Of a stretch of 64,000 bases of DNA, positions 1 through 8,685 are shown one piece after another. Source of the DNA: Planktothrix tepida PCC 9214 (GTDB lineage Bacteria > Cyanobacteriota > Cyanobacteriia > Cyanobacteriales > Microcoleaceae); assembly GCF_900009145.1 (NCBI RefSeq), contig NZ_LN889764.1, forward strand, positions 239,994-303,993, read 5' to 3'. How positions within the stretch are numbered: position 1 is the first letter of the stretch; each line of letters opens with the position of its first letter. The position numbers and the translations under genes were made by a program. Below the pieces are notes generated by a model. That model saw only the letters and a program-made list of their open reading frames with translations. It was not told the origin of the DNA and did not search any database.

Positions 1-360
1 CAGCGCTTACAATTACCTAGGATGCTACGAAGAAGCGATATCCTGTTACCAGCAATCTCTGGAAATTCGACGAGAGATTGGTAATAGAGGAGGGGAAGCT
101 GATTCTTTATACAATTTAGGTAATGATTACAATTCCCTAGGACGCTACGAAGAAGCGATATCCTGTTACCAGCAATCTCTGGAAATTTACCGAGAGATTG
201 AGGATAGACAGGCGATAGCTATTTCTTTATTCTATTTAGGTAATGCTTACAATTCCCTAGGACGCTACGAAGATGCTATATCCTATCTCCAGCAATCTCT
301 GGAAATTCAACGAGAGATAGGGGATAGACGGGAGGTAGCTGATTCTCTACTCGTTTTAGG
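1..360 (+). repeat. 120-bp tandem repeats encoding TPR units
   Basis: Three consecutive 120-bp units are nearly identical at the DNA level (for example the segment around CTAGGACGCTACGAAGAAGC recurs every 120 bp). This recent homogenisation means the copy number is likely to vary between strains. Confidence 0.8.
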
Positions 361-628
361 TAATTTATATCACAAAACAGGCAGAATCAAAGAAGGATTT
401 GCTGCTTCTCAGCAAGCACAATTAATTTACCAAGAATTAGATTTATCTCTTGATGCTAACCCTTCTTATCCTAATTGGATGAAAAAAATTGCTAAATTCG
501 CCCAACGCAACAAATTTAATCTGATTTTGTGTTTTATTATTGGTGTTTTTGCCTTCCCCTTTGCCCTCATTTGGATTATTTTGCTTATGCTCTACGGTAT
601 TATTCGCAGTCGATTCCCCCATCGTTAA
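2..628 (+). CDS. TPR-repeat protein with C-terminal membrane anchor (5' end outside window)
   Basis: The reading frame is open from the left edge, so the N-terminus is missing. What remains is about three tetratricopeptide units of 40 residues of the type LGxxYxxLGRYEEAI.CYQQSLEI.REIGDR, then a linker, then one hydrophobic helix (FNLILCFIIGVFAFPFALIW) ending in a short basic tail. TPRs are protein-protein interaction scaffolds; the tail would anchor the C-terminus in a membrane. Such proteins are often the C-terminal part of larger NB-ARC, CHAT or kinase proteins in cyanobacteria, but the effector domain, if any, lies outside this window. Family assignment is firm, function unknown. Confidence 0.85.
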   Translation, partial: SAYNYLGCYEEAISCYQQSLEIRREIGNRGGEADSLYNLGNDYNSLGRYEEAISCYQQSLEIYREIEDRQAIAISLFYLGNAYNSLGRYEDAISYLQQSLEIQREIGDRREVADSLLVLGNLYHKTGRIKEGFAASQQAQLIYQELDLSLDANPSYPNWMKKIAKFAQRNKFNLILCFIIGVFAFPFALIWIILLMLYGIIRSRFPHR

Positions 629-687
629 TCTAAAATGGGTATATAGTTTTGTGCCTCTATTACCTTACCCCATTGAAAACTAAAATC

Positions 688-939
688 ATGAAACAAGAAC
701 TGATTCAAGAACTCGAAACTACACCCGACTTTGTAATTGAGGAAGTTTATCACTTCTTGATTTTCCTGAAAACCAGACTCAAAACCAGAAACACAACGGA
801 TTTAACCCTACCCAAACTTGATAATTCTATCCTAAATATGATCGATGAAATTATATCAGAAGTCCCTCCCGAAGAATGGGAAAAACTTCCTAAAGATTTT
901 GCCAAAAATATTGATTATTATTTGTATGGTGTGCGCTAG
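688..939 (+). CDS. Small antitoxin-like protein (DUF2281-like)
   Basis: An 83-residue protein starting MKQELIQELE, with a helix-rich N-terminus (PDFVIEEVYHFLIFLKTR) and a C-terminal segment VPPEEWEKLPKDFAKNIDYYLYG. This pattern resembles short cyanobacterial proteins annotated as DUF2281 or antitoxin-like partners of PIN or other toxins. The ATG was preferred over an upstream TTG because the extra residues are not protein-like. No toxin gene follows directly; the next genes are a small protein and a nucleotidyltransferase. The role as an antitoxin is inferred from size and context only. Confidence 0.5.
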   Translation: MKQELIQELETTPDFVIEEVYHFLIFLKTRLKTRNTTDLTLPKLDNSILNMIDEIISEVPPEEWEKLPKDFAKNIDYYLYGVR

Positions 940-944
940 GCTTT

Positions 945-985
945 ATTTTATCCCTCACAGACCTGGAAAATTTACAGGATCAATA
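945..985 (+). pseudogene. Relic of a nucleotidyltransferase 3' end
   Basis: The bases at 960-980 read DLENLQD in one frame. That is the same as the last seven residues of the intact nucleotidyltransferase that ends at 1610, and the preceding bases are also similar. It looks like the tail of a lost or duplicated paralogue. Confidence 0.35.
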
Positions 986-1012
986 TTTAATCTATATTTT
1001 AAGGAAAATAAA

Positions 1013-1219
1013 ATGGACTCACCGACTCAACGAAACATGATCATAACTTACACTAAAGTTAATCAAAAACAACAAAAAAACGACTTCACCTATTGGCAAA
1101 AACAACCCTATTTAGAACGCCTTGCAGCCCTAGAACAAATTCGTCAAGACTATCATCAATGGAAATATCATGCTGAACCAAGACTTCAAAGAATTTATAG
1201 AATTATTAAACAAAAATAA
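1013..1219 (+). CDS. Small protein paired with nucleotidyltransferase
   Basis: A 68-residue charged protein (MDSPTQRNMIITYTK...) whose C-terminus ends PRLQRIYRIIKQK. The start is an ATG preceded by AAGGA at a suitable distance; a longer upstream extension in the same frame is low-complexity and unlikely. Its 3' end overlaps the nucleotidyltransferase gene by 50 bp in another frame, which implies translational coupling. Short proteins translationally linked to a MNT/AbiEii-like nucleotidyltransferase are typically the partner subunit of a toxin-antitoxin pair. I do not recognise the family itself. Confidence 0.6.
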   Translation: MDSPTQRNMIITYTKVNQKQQKNDFTYWQKQPYLERLAALEQIRQDYHQWKYHAEPRLQRIYRIIKQK

Positions 1220-1610
1220 TGTGCGATATCTAGTAATTGGAGGTTATGCCGTTGCTATTCATGGTCATCCTCGTTATACTAAAGACATTGATATCTGGAT
1301 TGAAATGAAACCAGATAATGCAGAAAATTTGGTAAAAGCTTTAGATGAATTTGGGTTTGGTACATTAAACTTAAAACCAGAAGACTTTCTTGAAGCCGAT
1401 CAAATTATCCAATTAGGCTACCCACCAAGCCGGATTGATTTATTAACAACTCCCGATGGTGTTGATTTCCAAACCTGCTATCAAACACGCATTGAAATTA
1501 CAGTTAATGATGTAATTGTAAAATTCATAGATTTGGAAAATCTCAGAAAAAACAAACTCGCATCAGGAAGAAATCAAGACCTTGCAGATCTCGAAAATTT
1601 ACAAGATTAA
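1170..1610 (+). CDS. Nucleotidyltransferase (DUF6036/AbiEii-like)
   Basis: A 146-residue protein with the nucleotidyltransferase fold signature near the N-terminus: GGYAVAIHGHPRYTKDIDIW (Gly-Gly and the DxD metal-binding pair), followed by a helical region and a third acidic site near SRIDLL. Enzymes of this fold transfer nucleotides to RNA, proteins or antibiotics; short stand-alone versions in bacteria are usually toxins or toxin-neutralising enzymes (MNT, AbiEii, MenT). The gene overlaps the small upstream gene, suggesting a two-gene unit. It ends in DLADLENLQD, a sequence echoed upstream as a relic. Substrate unknown. Confidence 0.75.
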   Translation: MLNQDFKEFIELLNKNNVRYLVIGGYAVAIHGHPRYTKDIDIWIEMKPDNAENLVKALDEFGFGTLNLKPEDFLEADQIIQLGYPPSRIDLLTTPDGVDFQTCYQTRIEITVNDVIVKFIDLENLRKNKLASGRNQDLADLENLQD

Positions 1611-1661
1611 TGAAACAGCAATATTTAACTTCCCCCCAAAAACACAAAGACGCAAAGATTT

Positions 1662-2291
1662 TCAAGTTCCTTGACTTAGCCAAGCGATCGCACTCCTGAT
1701 CCATTCGTCAGAATTTGTTTGTTTAACTAAGCTAGAATCTTGACTGATGGCTTGTAACGCTTGCATGACTTCAGCACCTGTGTAACCGAGGGCGAGTAAG
1801 GTCATTTCGACTTCTTCCTGAATGTGGGGGGCTATTCCAGAGGGAGAGGAAAGGAGTCCCGCTTGATTTCGCCATTCCGAGAGTTTGGTTTTGAGTTCCA
1901 GGGCGATGCGTTCTGCGGTTTTGTTTCCGACGCCTGGGGTTTTAGCTAAAACACGAGTATTACCCCCGACGATGGCTTGAATGAGATCTTGAAGTCCCAG
2001 AGTATCCAGAAGGGCGATGGCCAGTTGAGTCCCAATACCACTAACGCTAATTAATTGGCGAAATAAATCCCGTTCAGCCATACTAGAAAAACCATACAAA
2101 ACCATTTGATCTTCTCGAACTTGTAGGTGAGTGAAGATTTGTGTGGTCTCGCCCAAGGGGGGTAATTCCATTCTCATGCGAGGTAAAATTTGCAGTTCGT
2201 ATCCGACGTTATTAACATTCAGTAATAACGTAACTCGATTTGCATTTCCTTTCTGAATATCTGCGATGATCCCTGTGAGAGAGCCAATCAT
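1662..2291 (-). CDS. ruvA: Holliday junction branch migration protein RuvA
   Basis: 209 residues, normal for RuvA. The N-terminal OB-fold starts MIGSLTGIIADI; the helix-hairpin-helix region carries LISVSGIGTQLAIALLD and AKTPGVGNKTAERIALELK; the C-terminal domain III (EEVEMTLLALGYTGAEVMQAL) contacts RuvB. RuvA binds four-way junctions as a tetramer and, with the RuvB motor, drives branch migration before RuvC cleavage. ruvB and ruvC are not adjacent, as is usual in cyanobacteria. The gene converges on the nucleotidyltransferase with about 50 bp between them. Confidence 0.97.
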   Translation of the reverse strand: MIGSLTGIIADIQKGNANRVTLLLNVNNVGYELQILPRMRMELPPLGETTQIFTHLQVREDQMVLYGFSSMAERDLFRQLISVSGIGTQLAIALLDTLGLQDLIQAIVGGNTRVLAKTPGVGNKTAERIALELKTKLSEWRNQAGLLSSPSGIAPHIQEEVEMTLLALGYTGAEVMQALQAISQDSSLVKQTNSDEWIRSAIAWLSQGT

Positions 2292-2524
2292 ATAAAATAA
2301 TAAAATAATGCCGATGAACTAAACATTTTTAGCTGAAAATTCAGTTAAAATTAGAGGCAGATTCAAGATCTGGATGTTGATTGGGTTCAAGCTTGACTCC
2401 GTAATAGGAATTAGAAGTTGAGCCGTTGTCCAAATCAAGTATTCTCTATTCTAAGGGCATTGACCCGATGAATTCAGTGTAAGGGTGTATTATACATTAT
2501 TCTCACTCATTATGCTGTTTTCAG

Positions 2525-5143
2525 ATGTCAAAAAGATTACTGAAAAGATGGGTAAATCAAATTGCTAGAGCCGTTCCTCTGCGATCAATTCTTGTTGTTC
2601 CTTTTGTTCTACAAACTTTTATTGCAGTGGGTTTAACAGGATGGTTATCCCTGCGAAATGGTCAAGAAGCTGTTAATGAAGTCGCAACCCAACTTCGCCA
2701 GGAAATTAGTAATAAAATAGAACAACATCTTGATTATTATCTGAAATTTCCTGTTTTTATTAATAAAATTGATTCTGAAGCCATTTATCACCGTCATTTT
2801 AATATTAATGATTTGGCTTCCATTGAAGAGCATTTATTGAATATAATTCAATTATTTCCTAACGTTAATTCAATTTTATTCGCTTCCGAGGAAAAAGTAT
2901 TTATAGAAGCTCGAAAGCTATCGGATAATCAAATTGTTCTCTTTAGTTCAAGCTCAGATACTAATTTTTCTTTATTTTACTATAACTTGGATTCCAAGTG
3001 GAATAAAATAAAGAGTTATAAAATGATAGATAATCTTGATCCGCGTCAAGAATTATGGTACAAAAATATTATTAATGGAAAAGGTAAAACAGTTTGGAGT
3101 AAAGTTTCTGAAGATTTAGAGTTTGAGGATGAATTAGCAATCATACAAGGAATTGCCCTTTATGATGAAAACCAAAATCTACTAGGGATCACAGGCGTTA
3201 AAATTTCTTTAAATCATATTAATCAGTTTTTACAAAATTTAAGAATTGGTCAATCAGGACAGACTTTTATTTTAGATCAAAGTGGGAAATTAATTGCAAG
3301 TTCTAGTCCTGAAATAAAAGCTTCATTTCAGTCTAAAAATTCTGTAAGTTATCAACAGAATTTAATTCAATCAACGATGCAATTCTTATTTAATAACTTT
3401 AGGGATTTCAAACAAATTAAAACCACTCAAAATCTGTGTTTTAAATTAAATGGAGAGCAACAATTTGTTCAGGTTGTCCCTTTTAATGATTCCTCTGGAT
3501 TGCAATGGTTAATCGTTGTGGTTATTCCTGAATCAGATTTTATGGATAAAATCTATGAAAATACTCGAATTACTATTTTACTCTGTATTACAGCTTTATT
3601 TGTTGCCATTTTATTGGGTTCAATTACGTCTCGTTGGGTGACCCAATCAATTCAATCTATGAGTCAAGCCGCTTCAGCAATTTCTCAAGGAGACTGGAAT
3701 AAAATTGTTATCGGAAGAACCAAGGAATTATTTGATTTAGCTCAACTTTTCAATAAAATGGCAAAGCAATTACAGCTTTCTTTTACTGCGTTAAAACAAA
3801 GAGAAGCGAATCTAACTGAAGCTCAAAAATTAGCTCATATTGGAAGTTGGGAATGGGATTTAAGAACCCACAATTTTACTTGTTCTGATGAGTTATTAAG
3901 GATTTTAGGACAAGAAGATAATGATTTAACATTTCATCACTATTATCAACTCATTCATCTTGATGATCAATACACCTATCAAGAGATGATTCATCAAGCC
4001 ATTGAAGAAGGATATAGTTTTGAATTAGATTATCGGATGATTAGGATAGATGGGTCTATTCGATATGTCTATGGAAAAGGTCAACCAACCGTTAATTCCC
4101 AAGGAAAAACAATTCGATTGTTGGGAACGGTTATGGATATTAGTGAACGAAAATTAGCAGAAAAAGCACTCAAAAATTCGGAAGCGGAATTAAAACAAAA
4201 AACCCAGCAACTTGAACAAACCTTAGAAGAACTTCAAAAAACCCAAGCGCATTTGATTCAAAGTGAAAAAATGTCAAGTTTAGGTCAGTTAGTGGCTGGA
4301 ATTGCCCATGAAATTAATAATCCGGTGAGTTTTATTTATGGTAATATTATTTTTGCCAAAGAATATGCCGAAAATTTAATTGAATTGATTGAAATTTATA
4401 AACACAGTTATCAACCCAACTCAGAAGTGATTGAAAAAACTGAAGCCATCGATTTAGAGTATTTATTACAGGATTTTCCTAAATTAATTGATTCTATGAA
4501 AATGGGTGCAGATCGAATTCAGTGTATTGTTAAATCCTTAAGAAATTTTTCTCGTTTAGATGAATCACCGATTAAAAATATTGATATTCATGAAGGTTTA
4601 GAAAACACGTTATTGATTTTGCAAAGTCGCCTAAAAAATTCTGTTGAGAAAGCTTCCATTGAAATTATTAAAGATTATGGTAATCTTCCCAAAGTGGAAT
4701 GTTATGCTGGGTTATTAAATCAAGTTTTTATGAATATTTTAGTCAATGCCATTGATGCAACGGAAGAATATAATAGCCACCGTTCAGAATTAGAACTTCA
4801 GAAACACCCCTCATGGATTAAAATTAAAACTGAATTTATTCAAAGTCAGCCTTTAGCTTCTTCAGGATTATATTCTCGATTTAACCGCTTTCAAATCGTG
4901 GCTCAGGATAGTATTAGAATTAGAATTCAAGATAATGGCCCCGGAATTTCTGAATCCACTCAAAAACGGCTTTTTGATCCCTTCTTTACAACAAAACCGT
5001 TAGGAAAAGGAACGGGATTAGGATTATCAATTAGTTATCAAATTATTACGGAAAAACATCGAGGTCAATTACAATGTTTATCGGAAACAGGAGTGGGAAC
5101 CGAATTTATTATTACAATTCCTGTGTCTCAAAGTCACGCTTAA
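2525..5143 (+). CDS. Membrane sensor histidine kinase (Cache-HAMP-PAS-HisKA-HATPase)
   Basis: 872 residues. A first transmembrane helix (about 17-42) and a second (about 349-369) bracket a periplasmic double-Cache-like sensor domain (QELWYKNIING, GQSGQTFILDQSGKLIASS). Then follow HAMP, a PAS fold (HIGSWEWDLRTHNFTCSDELLRIL) with PAC, a coiled coil, and the kinase core: the H-box QLVAGIAHEINNPV with phosphorylated His595, the N-box NQVFMNILVNAIDA, the G1 box IQDNGPGIS, and the G2 box GKGTGLGLSISYQII. It senses an extracellular ligand and autophosphorylates. No response regulator lies next to it, so it is an orphan kinase. The type is certain, the ligand unknown. Confidence 0.92.
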   Translation: MSKRLLKRWVNQIARAVPLRSILVVPFVLQTFIAVGLTGWLSLRNGQEAVNEVATQLRQEISNKIEQHLDYYLKFPVFINKIDSEAIYHRHFNINDLASIEEHLLNIIQLFPNVNSILFASEEKVFIEARKLSDNQIVLFSSSSDTNFSLFYYNLDSKWNKIKSYKMIDNLDPRQELWYKNIINGKGKTVWSKVSEDLEFEDELAIIQGIALYDENQNLLGITGVKISLNHINQFLQNLRIGQSGQTFILDQSGKLIASSSPEIKASFQSKNSVSYQQNLIQSTMQFLFNNFRDFKQIKTTQNLCFKLNGEQQFVQVVPFNDSSGLQWLIVVVIPESDFMDKIYENTRITILLCITALFVAILLGSITSRWVTQSIQSMSQAASAISQGDWNKIVIGRTKELFDLAQLFNKMAKQLQLSFTALKQREANLTEAQKLAHIGSWEWDLRTHNFTCSDELLRILGQEDNDLTFHHYYQLIHLDDQYTYQEMIHQAIEEGYSFELDYRMIRIDGSIRYVYGKGQPTVNSQGKTIRLLGTVMDISERKLAEKALKNSEAELKQKTQQLEQTLEELQKTQAHLIQSEKMSSLGQLVAGIAHEINNPVSFIYGNIIFAKEYAENLIELIEIYKHSYQPNSEVIEKTEAIDLEYLLQDFPKLIDSMKMGADRIQCIVKSLRNFSRLDESPIKNIDIHEGLENTLLILQSRLKNSVEKASIEIIKDYGNLPKVECYAGLLNQVFMNILVNAIDATEEYNSHRSELELQKHPSWIKIKTEFIQSQPLASSGLYSRFNRFQIVAQDSIRIRIQDNGPGISESTQKRLFDPFFTTKPLGKGTGLGLSISYQIITEKHRGQLQCLSETGVGTEFIITIPVSQSHA

Positions 5144-5277
5144 TAGCATCAAATGGAGAGCAGTTTTCTATTCCTCTTAATAGAACCCGATAGAACCTTA
5201 ATCCGCTATGATGGTTAAACCAGGATTAACGGGTTTCTGCGTTAGTCCTGTAAATATTGTATCAGGACACTCGAAAA

Positions 5278-6552
5278 ATGGGGTTCCGACGGAATCGTTT
5301 TTTAGGTTGGCTTCCTCAACTTAATCCTCAAATTTTTATTTTAGCAATCGGTCGATTACTATCCCAAACAGGGACAGGATTTACCTTGTTTTATGCTCCA
5401 ATTTTCTTTGTCAATCAAGTAGGATTATCCTCTACAGCCGTTGGATTAAGTTTAGGTTTAGCTCAAATTTCAGGAATTTTGGGTCGATTTTTAGCGGGTT
5501 CGTTATGTGATTCTCCCCGTTGGGGTCGTCGGTTTACCTTGTTAATTTCAGCCGTTATTTCAGCGATTTCTTCTTTTATTTTAGCCGTCGCGAATGATTT
5601 TACCGGAGTCGTTTTAGGGAATTTATTGCTGGGTTTAGGAATTGGACTATATTGGCCAGCGACAGAAGCAGTTGTTGCTGATTTAACAACAGGAAAACAG
5701 CGCAATGAAGCTTATGCGTTGACGAGATTAGGGGATAATGTCGGTTTACAATTGGGAATCATTTTAGGGGGATTAATTATTAGTACGTCTGGTAACTATC
5801 GAGCGTTATTTATCATTGATGGAATTTCTTTTATTGTGTTTTTTGGAGTAATTTTTGCAGCGATTCAAGAAACAAATACCACTTTAAATCAATCTCAGAC
5901 TGAGCAAAAAGGATGGGGGGCAAACTGGTGGGTTGCGTTACGCGATCGCACCTTGTTAATTTATGTTATTGTTAATATTATGTTTACTATTTATATTTCT
6001 CAAATAAATAGTACCCTTCCCCTTTATTTTAATAAATTTGTACAAGGAGGACTTTCTGCGGGGGTAATCAGTTGGTTATTTATTGGCTATACTGCCATTT
6101 CTGTTATCTTTTTATTACCGATTTCTCGATGGTTAAATCGGTTTAGCCATTCTCAAGCATTGAGCATTTCTGCTCTTTTGTGGGGAGTCGGATATATTGT
6201 GATTGCTTGGACGGGAATGGTAGAAAACCAGGCGTTAATTTTAGCCAGTTTAGGCTTAGGAATTTTAGCCATTGCGGTTGTTTGTTATACTCCTGCTTCT
6301 GCGTCGTTAGTCGCTGATTTAGCACCTGATTCTTTACGCGGAATTTACCTAGCCATTAATGCTCAATGTTGGGGAATCGGGTATTTAATTGGGCCACCTT
6401 TAGGCGGTTGGGCACTGGATCAAAGCCCTGAAATCGTGTATAATTTTTGGGTAAGTCTGGCGTTTAGTATTATTATTGCCCTATTCATTTTGAAAATTCT
6501 TGATCGTAAAATTAAACTTCAAAAGCAGGTTAATCTAAAGCCAGATTCATAA
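5278..6552 (+). CDS. Major facilitator superfamily transporter
   Basis: About 424 residues with 12 predicted membrane helices. The first half carries the MFS loop 2-3 signature in SLCDSPRWGRRFTLL and the second half repeats the six-helix bundle. The overall pattern (efflux-type MFS_1, drug:H+ antiporter-like) fits export of a small molecule. The ATG was chosen because AGGA lies about 10 bases upstream; an in-frame TTG seven codons earlier is also possible. Substrate cannot be read from the sequence. Confidence 0.85.
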   Translation: MGFRRNRFLGWLPQLNPQIFILAIGRLLSQTGTGFTLFYAPIFFVNQVGLSSTAVGLSLGLAQISGILGRFLAGSLCDSPRWGRRFTLLISAVISAISSFILAVANDFTGVVLGNLLLGLGIGLYWPATEAVVADLTTGKQRNEAYALTRLGDNVGLQLGIILGGLIISTSGNYRALFIIDGISFIVFFGVIFAAIQETNTTLNQSQTEQKGWGANWWVALRDRTLLIYVIVNIMFTIYISQINSTLPLYFNKFVQGGLSAGVISWLFIGYTAISVIFLLPISRWLNRFSHSQALSISALLWGVGYIVIAWTGMVENQALILASLGLGILAIAVVCYTPASASLVADLAPDSLRGIYLAINAQCWGIGYLIGPPLGGWALDQSPEIVYNFWVSLAFSIIIALFILKILDRKIKLQKQVNLKPDS

Positions 6553-6573
6553 AAATTTTGAGGATATAAATTC

Positions 6574-6765
6574 ATGGGAAAACAATCTAAACTCAAACAA
6601 AAACGGCAAGATTTAAAAAATAATCCTCCTGAAGTATTATCTGCTAAGGAGGATCTTGATCCGACTCATTTTGTCGAAACAATGGAAAAACAAGGTTATC
6701 AGTTAAAAACTTTCAATTCCTGTCCTAATCTTCCTGAAAAACAGGATGGAAAGCCTCAACTTTAA
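6574..6765 (+). CDS. Small conserved-looking hydrophilic protein
   Basis: 63 residues with a highly basic N-terminus (MGKQSKLKQKRQDLKNN) and an acidic centre (EVLSAKEDLDPTHFVETMEKQGYQ). It has no membrane segment. A GAGG Shine-Dalgarno sequence lies about 13 bases upstream, and the start is only 21 bp after the transporter stop, so the two are probably cotranscribed. I do not recognise a named family. Confidence 0.6.
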   Translation: MGKQSKLKQKRQDLKNNPPEVLSAKEDLDPTHFVETMEKQGYQLKTFNSCPNLPEKQDGKPQL

Positions 6766-6863
6766 TCTAAGATGAGCTTAACCGAGTCCTATACTTCAGT
6801 TTTGAAGGGACAGATAGAATATAGGGGTTGAAGATAGCCAAAACCCATCCTAATTGATGAGAA

Positions 6864-7166
6864 TTAGGGGGAAACATCAAAATCAAAAGCGATCAAATCA
6901 TCTAAATAATTTAAGACCATTGCTTTAACTTTCTCATGTTCAGGATGGGGTAAATAAGCATCTCGATGGTCGGCTGTTTCAAAGGTCATAATAAATCCAT
7001 GAGTGAAGCCTTGATTTAATCCTTCAGGACTAGAATAGGGGCCACCATTAAACCCAATTATCCCCGGAATTAAATGTTTAAGTTCAGCTAAATGAGTAAA
7101 TATCTGATCAATTTGGTCGGGAGTAACTTCGGGTTTAAACTTGAGCAAAACGAGGTGTTGAATCAT
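6864..7166 (-). CDS. Dabb (stress-responsive alpha/beta barrel) protein
   Basis: 100 residues beginning MIQHLVLLKFKPEVTPDQID, with the Dabb hallmarks HLVLLKFK at the N-terminus and FTHGFIMTFETADHRDAYLPHPEH in the second half. Dabb proteins are ferredoxin-fold dimers; some are enzymes, most are of unknown function. The ATG lies 2 bp after the stop codon of the flavoprotein gene upstream, so the genes form one operon. A longer in-frame extension into that gene is not credible. Confidence 0.88.
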   Translation of the reverse strand: MIQHLVLLKFKPEVTPDQIDQIFTHLAELKHLIPGIIGFNGGPYSSPEGLNQGFTHGFIMTFETADHRDAYLPHPEHEKVKAMVLNYLDDLIAFDFDVSP

Positions 7167-7168
7167 AA

Positions 7169-8416
7169 TTAAATGTCCTTTAATTTGCCTATAGATTGTC
7201 CAGCTAACCATCCGGTTGTCCAAGCACTTTGAAAGTTAAATCCTCCGGTAATTCCATCAATATCTAACACTTCTCCAGCTAAATATAACCCTGGACAACA
7301 ACGACTTTCCATCGTTTTAAAGTCAACTTCTTTTAAGTTTACACCGCCACAGGTAACAAATTCTTCTTTAAACACACCTTTTCCTATAATATTATAACTG
7401 CCTTGGGTTAACTCTTGAATCAGTTGATTGAGAGATTTATTAGAAATTTCAGACCAACGTTTCTCTTCATCAATACCAATATAATTAACTAATTGTTTCC
7501 ACAACCGACGGGGTAAATCAAAGGGACAATTAGCAGCAATTAATCGTTTAGGAAATTCAGATTTTAGGGCTAATAAGTGTTCTTTTAACTGTTCGGGATG
7601 TTCCTGGGGTAGCCAATTAATCTGTAGCGGGGATTTATAACCACAATCATATAAAACCCTTGCCCCCCAAGCCGATAATTTTAAGATTGCTGGCCCACTT
7701 AATCCCCAGTGGGTAATTAATAACGGCCCCGTTTGTTCTAGTTTCGCTTGAGGTAATCTAACCCGCACTGAACTAACTGAAACTCCAGCTAAATCTTGCA
7801 GCCTTTGATCTTTAATATTAAAGGTAAATAAAGAAGGAACGGGAGGAATAATTGTATGCCCTAAAGCTTTAGCAAAGCGATAACCAGAGGGATTATTTCC
7901 TGTTGCCAATAAGATGCGATCACTTTCTAAAATTTCTCCTGTTTTTAGTTGAATTTTAAAGGGATAAGTGTTAGACTGATCATAAGAAATAGCAGCAACA
8001 GGAACTTGAGTTTTAATCCTAACGCCTGCCTGTTCAGCAACCCGCATTAAACAGTTAACAATCGTCGCAGAATCATCCGTTGTCGGGAACATTCGTCCAT
8101 CAAATTCTGTTTTTAATTGCACCCCATGATCAGTAAACCATTCAACAGTATTTTTAGCTTGAAATCGACTAAAAGCCCCCCGTAATGCTTTACTTCCTCT
8201 GGGGTAATTCTGAACAAATTGAGTCGGTTCAAAACAAGCATGGGTGACATTACAGCGCCCCCCTCCAGAAATTCTAACTTTGGCAAGGGGTTGCTGTCCG
8301 GCTTCTAGCAAAATGACTTGAGTATGGGGGTGGTGAGTTGCACAAGTAATGGCACCAAAAAAACCAGCCGCACCGCCACCAATTACAATCACTTTTACCG
8401 GATGTAAACTAGACAA
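7169..8416 (-). CDS. HI0933-family NAD(P)/FAD-dependent oxidoreductase
   Basis: 415 residues. An N-terminal Rossmann motif VKVIVIGGGAAGFFGA binds FAD, followed by the family signature PLAKVRISGGGRCNVTHAC. The C-terminus has the second FAD contact GLYLAGEVLDIDGITGGFNFQSAWTTG. This is the HI0933/BaiN-like family, whose physiological substrates are mostly unknown. The start is a TTG, supported by an AGAGGA ribosome-binding site five bases away. It sits between rubredoxin and Dabb genes on the same strand, so rubredoxin could serve as its electron partner (inference). Confidence 0.88.
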   Translation of the reverse strand: MSSLHPVKVIVIGGGAAGFFGAITCATHHPHTQVILLEAGQQPLAKVRISGGGRCNVTHACFEPTQFVQNYPRGSKALRGAFSRFQAKNTVEWFTDHGVQLKTEFDGRMFPTTDDSATIVNCLMRVAEQAGVRIKTQVPVAAISYDQSNTYPFKIQLKTGEILESDRILLATGNNPSGYRFAKALGHTIIPPVPSLFTFNIKDQRLQDLAGVSVSSVRVRLPQAKLEQTGPLLITHWGLSGPAILKLSAWGARVLYDCGYKSPLQINWLPQEHPEQLKEHLLALKSEFPKRLIAANCPFDLPRRLWKQLVNYIGIDEEKRWSEISNKSLNQLIQELTQGSYNIIGKGVFKEEFVTCGGVNLKEVDFKTMESRCCPGLYLAGEVLDIDGITGGFNFQSAWTTGWLAGQSIGKLKDI

Positions 8417-8421
8417 ATTAA

Positions 8422-8427
8422 TCCTCT
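8422..8427 (-). promoter_or_regulatory. Ribosome-binding site that fixes a TTG start
   Basis: AGAGGA on the minus strand lies five bases before the TTG of the flavoprotein gene and overlaps the last codons of rubredoxin. No ATG is available in frame before the Rossmann fold. Confidence 0.6.
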
Positions 8428-8590
8428 ATTCTTCTATTACTTCAAAATCTTTTTTTTCAGCTTGGCAAAGCGGACAAATCCAATCTTCGGGGATCTCTTC
8501 AAAGGGTGTATCTGGATCAATACCGCCATCTGGATCACCGTATCCGGGATCGTAGGTATAGCCACAGACTGTACAAACGTACTTTTTCAT
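8426..8590 (-). CDS. Rubredoxin
   Basis: 54 residues, [20 protein letters not shown]..., with the two knuckles CTVCGY and CPLCQA that hold a mononuclear Fe(Cys)4 centre. Spacing and the central [12 protein letters not shown] match classical soluble rubredoxin. It lacks the C-terminal membrane helix of the photosystem-associated RubA of cyanobacteria, so it is a soluble electron carrier. It is the first gene of an operon with the flavoprotein, whose TTG start follows within 10 bp of the stop. An upstream TTG-type extension is not needed. Confidence 0.93.
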   Translation of the reverse strand: MKKYVCTVCGYTYDPGYGDPDGGIDPDTPFEEIPEDWICPLCQAEKKDFEVIEE

Positions 8591-8685
8591 GGTTAAATTT
8601 GTCAATAAATTGCTGATCAATATCGTACATTTTTTGTAACCCTATTCGAGTTTATTTATGCAAAGTTTTGTAAACTTTAATTACC

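Noticed and set aside
1631-1660. ACACAAAGACGCAAAG motif, also seen in a variant form near 63911
   Set aside because: A short A-rich sequence common in cyanobacterial gaps; two loose copies are too few to define a repeat family here.
6849-6868. Short hairpin CCTAATT/AATTAGG between convergent genes, possible bidirectional terminator
   Set aside because: Only seven A+T-rich base pairs, no T-run on either side and it overlaps the Dabb stop codon.
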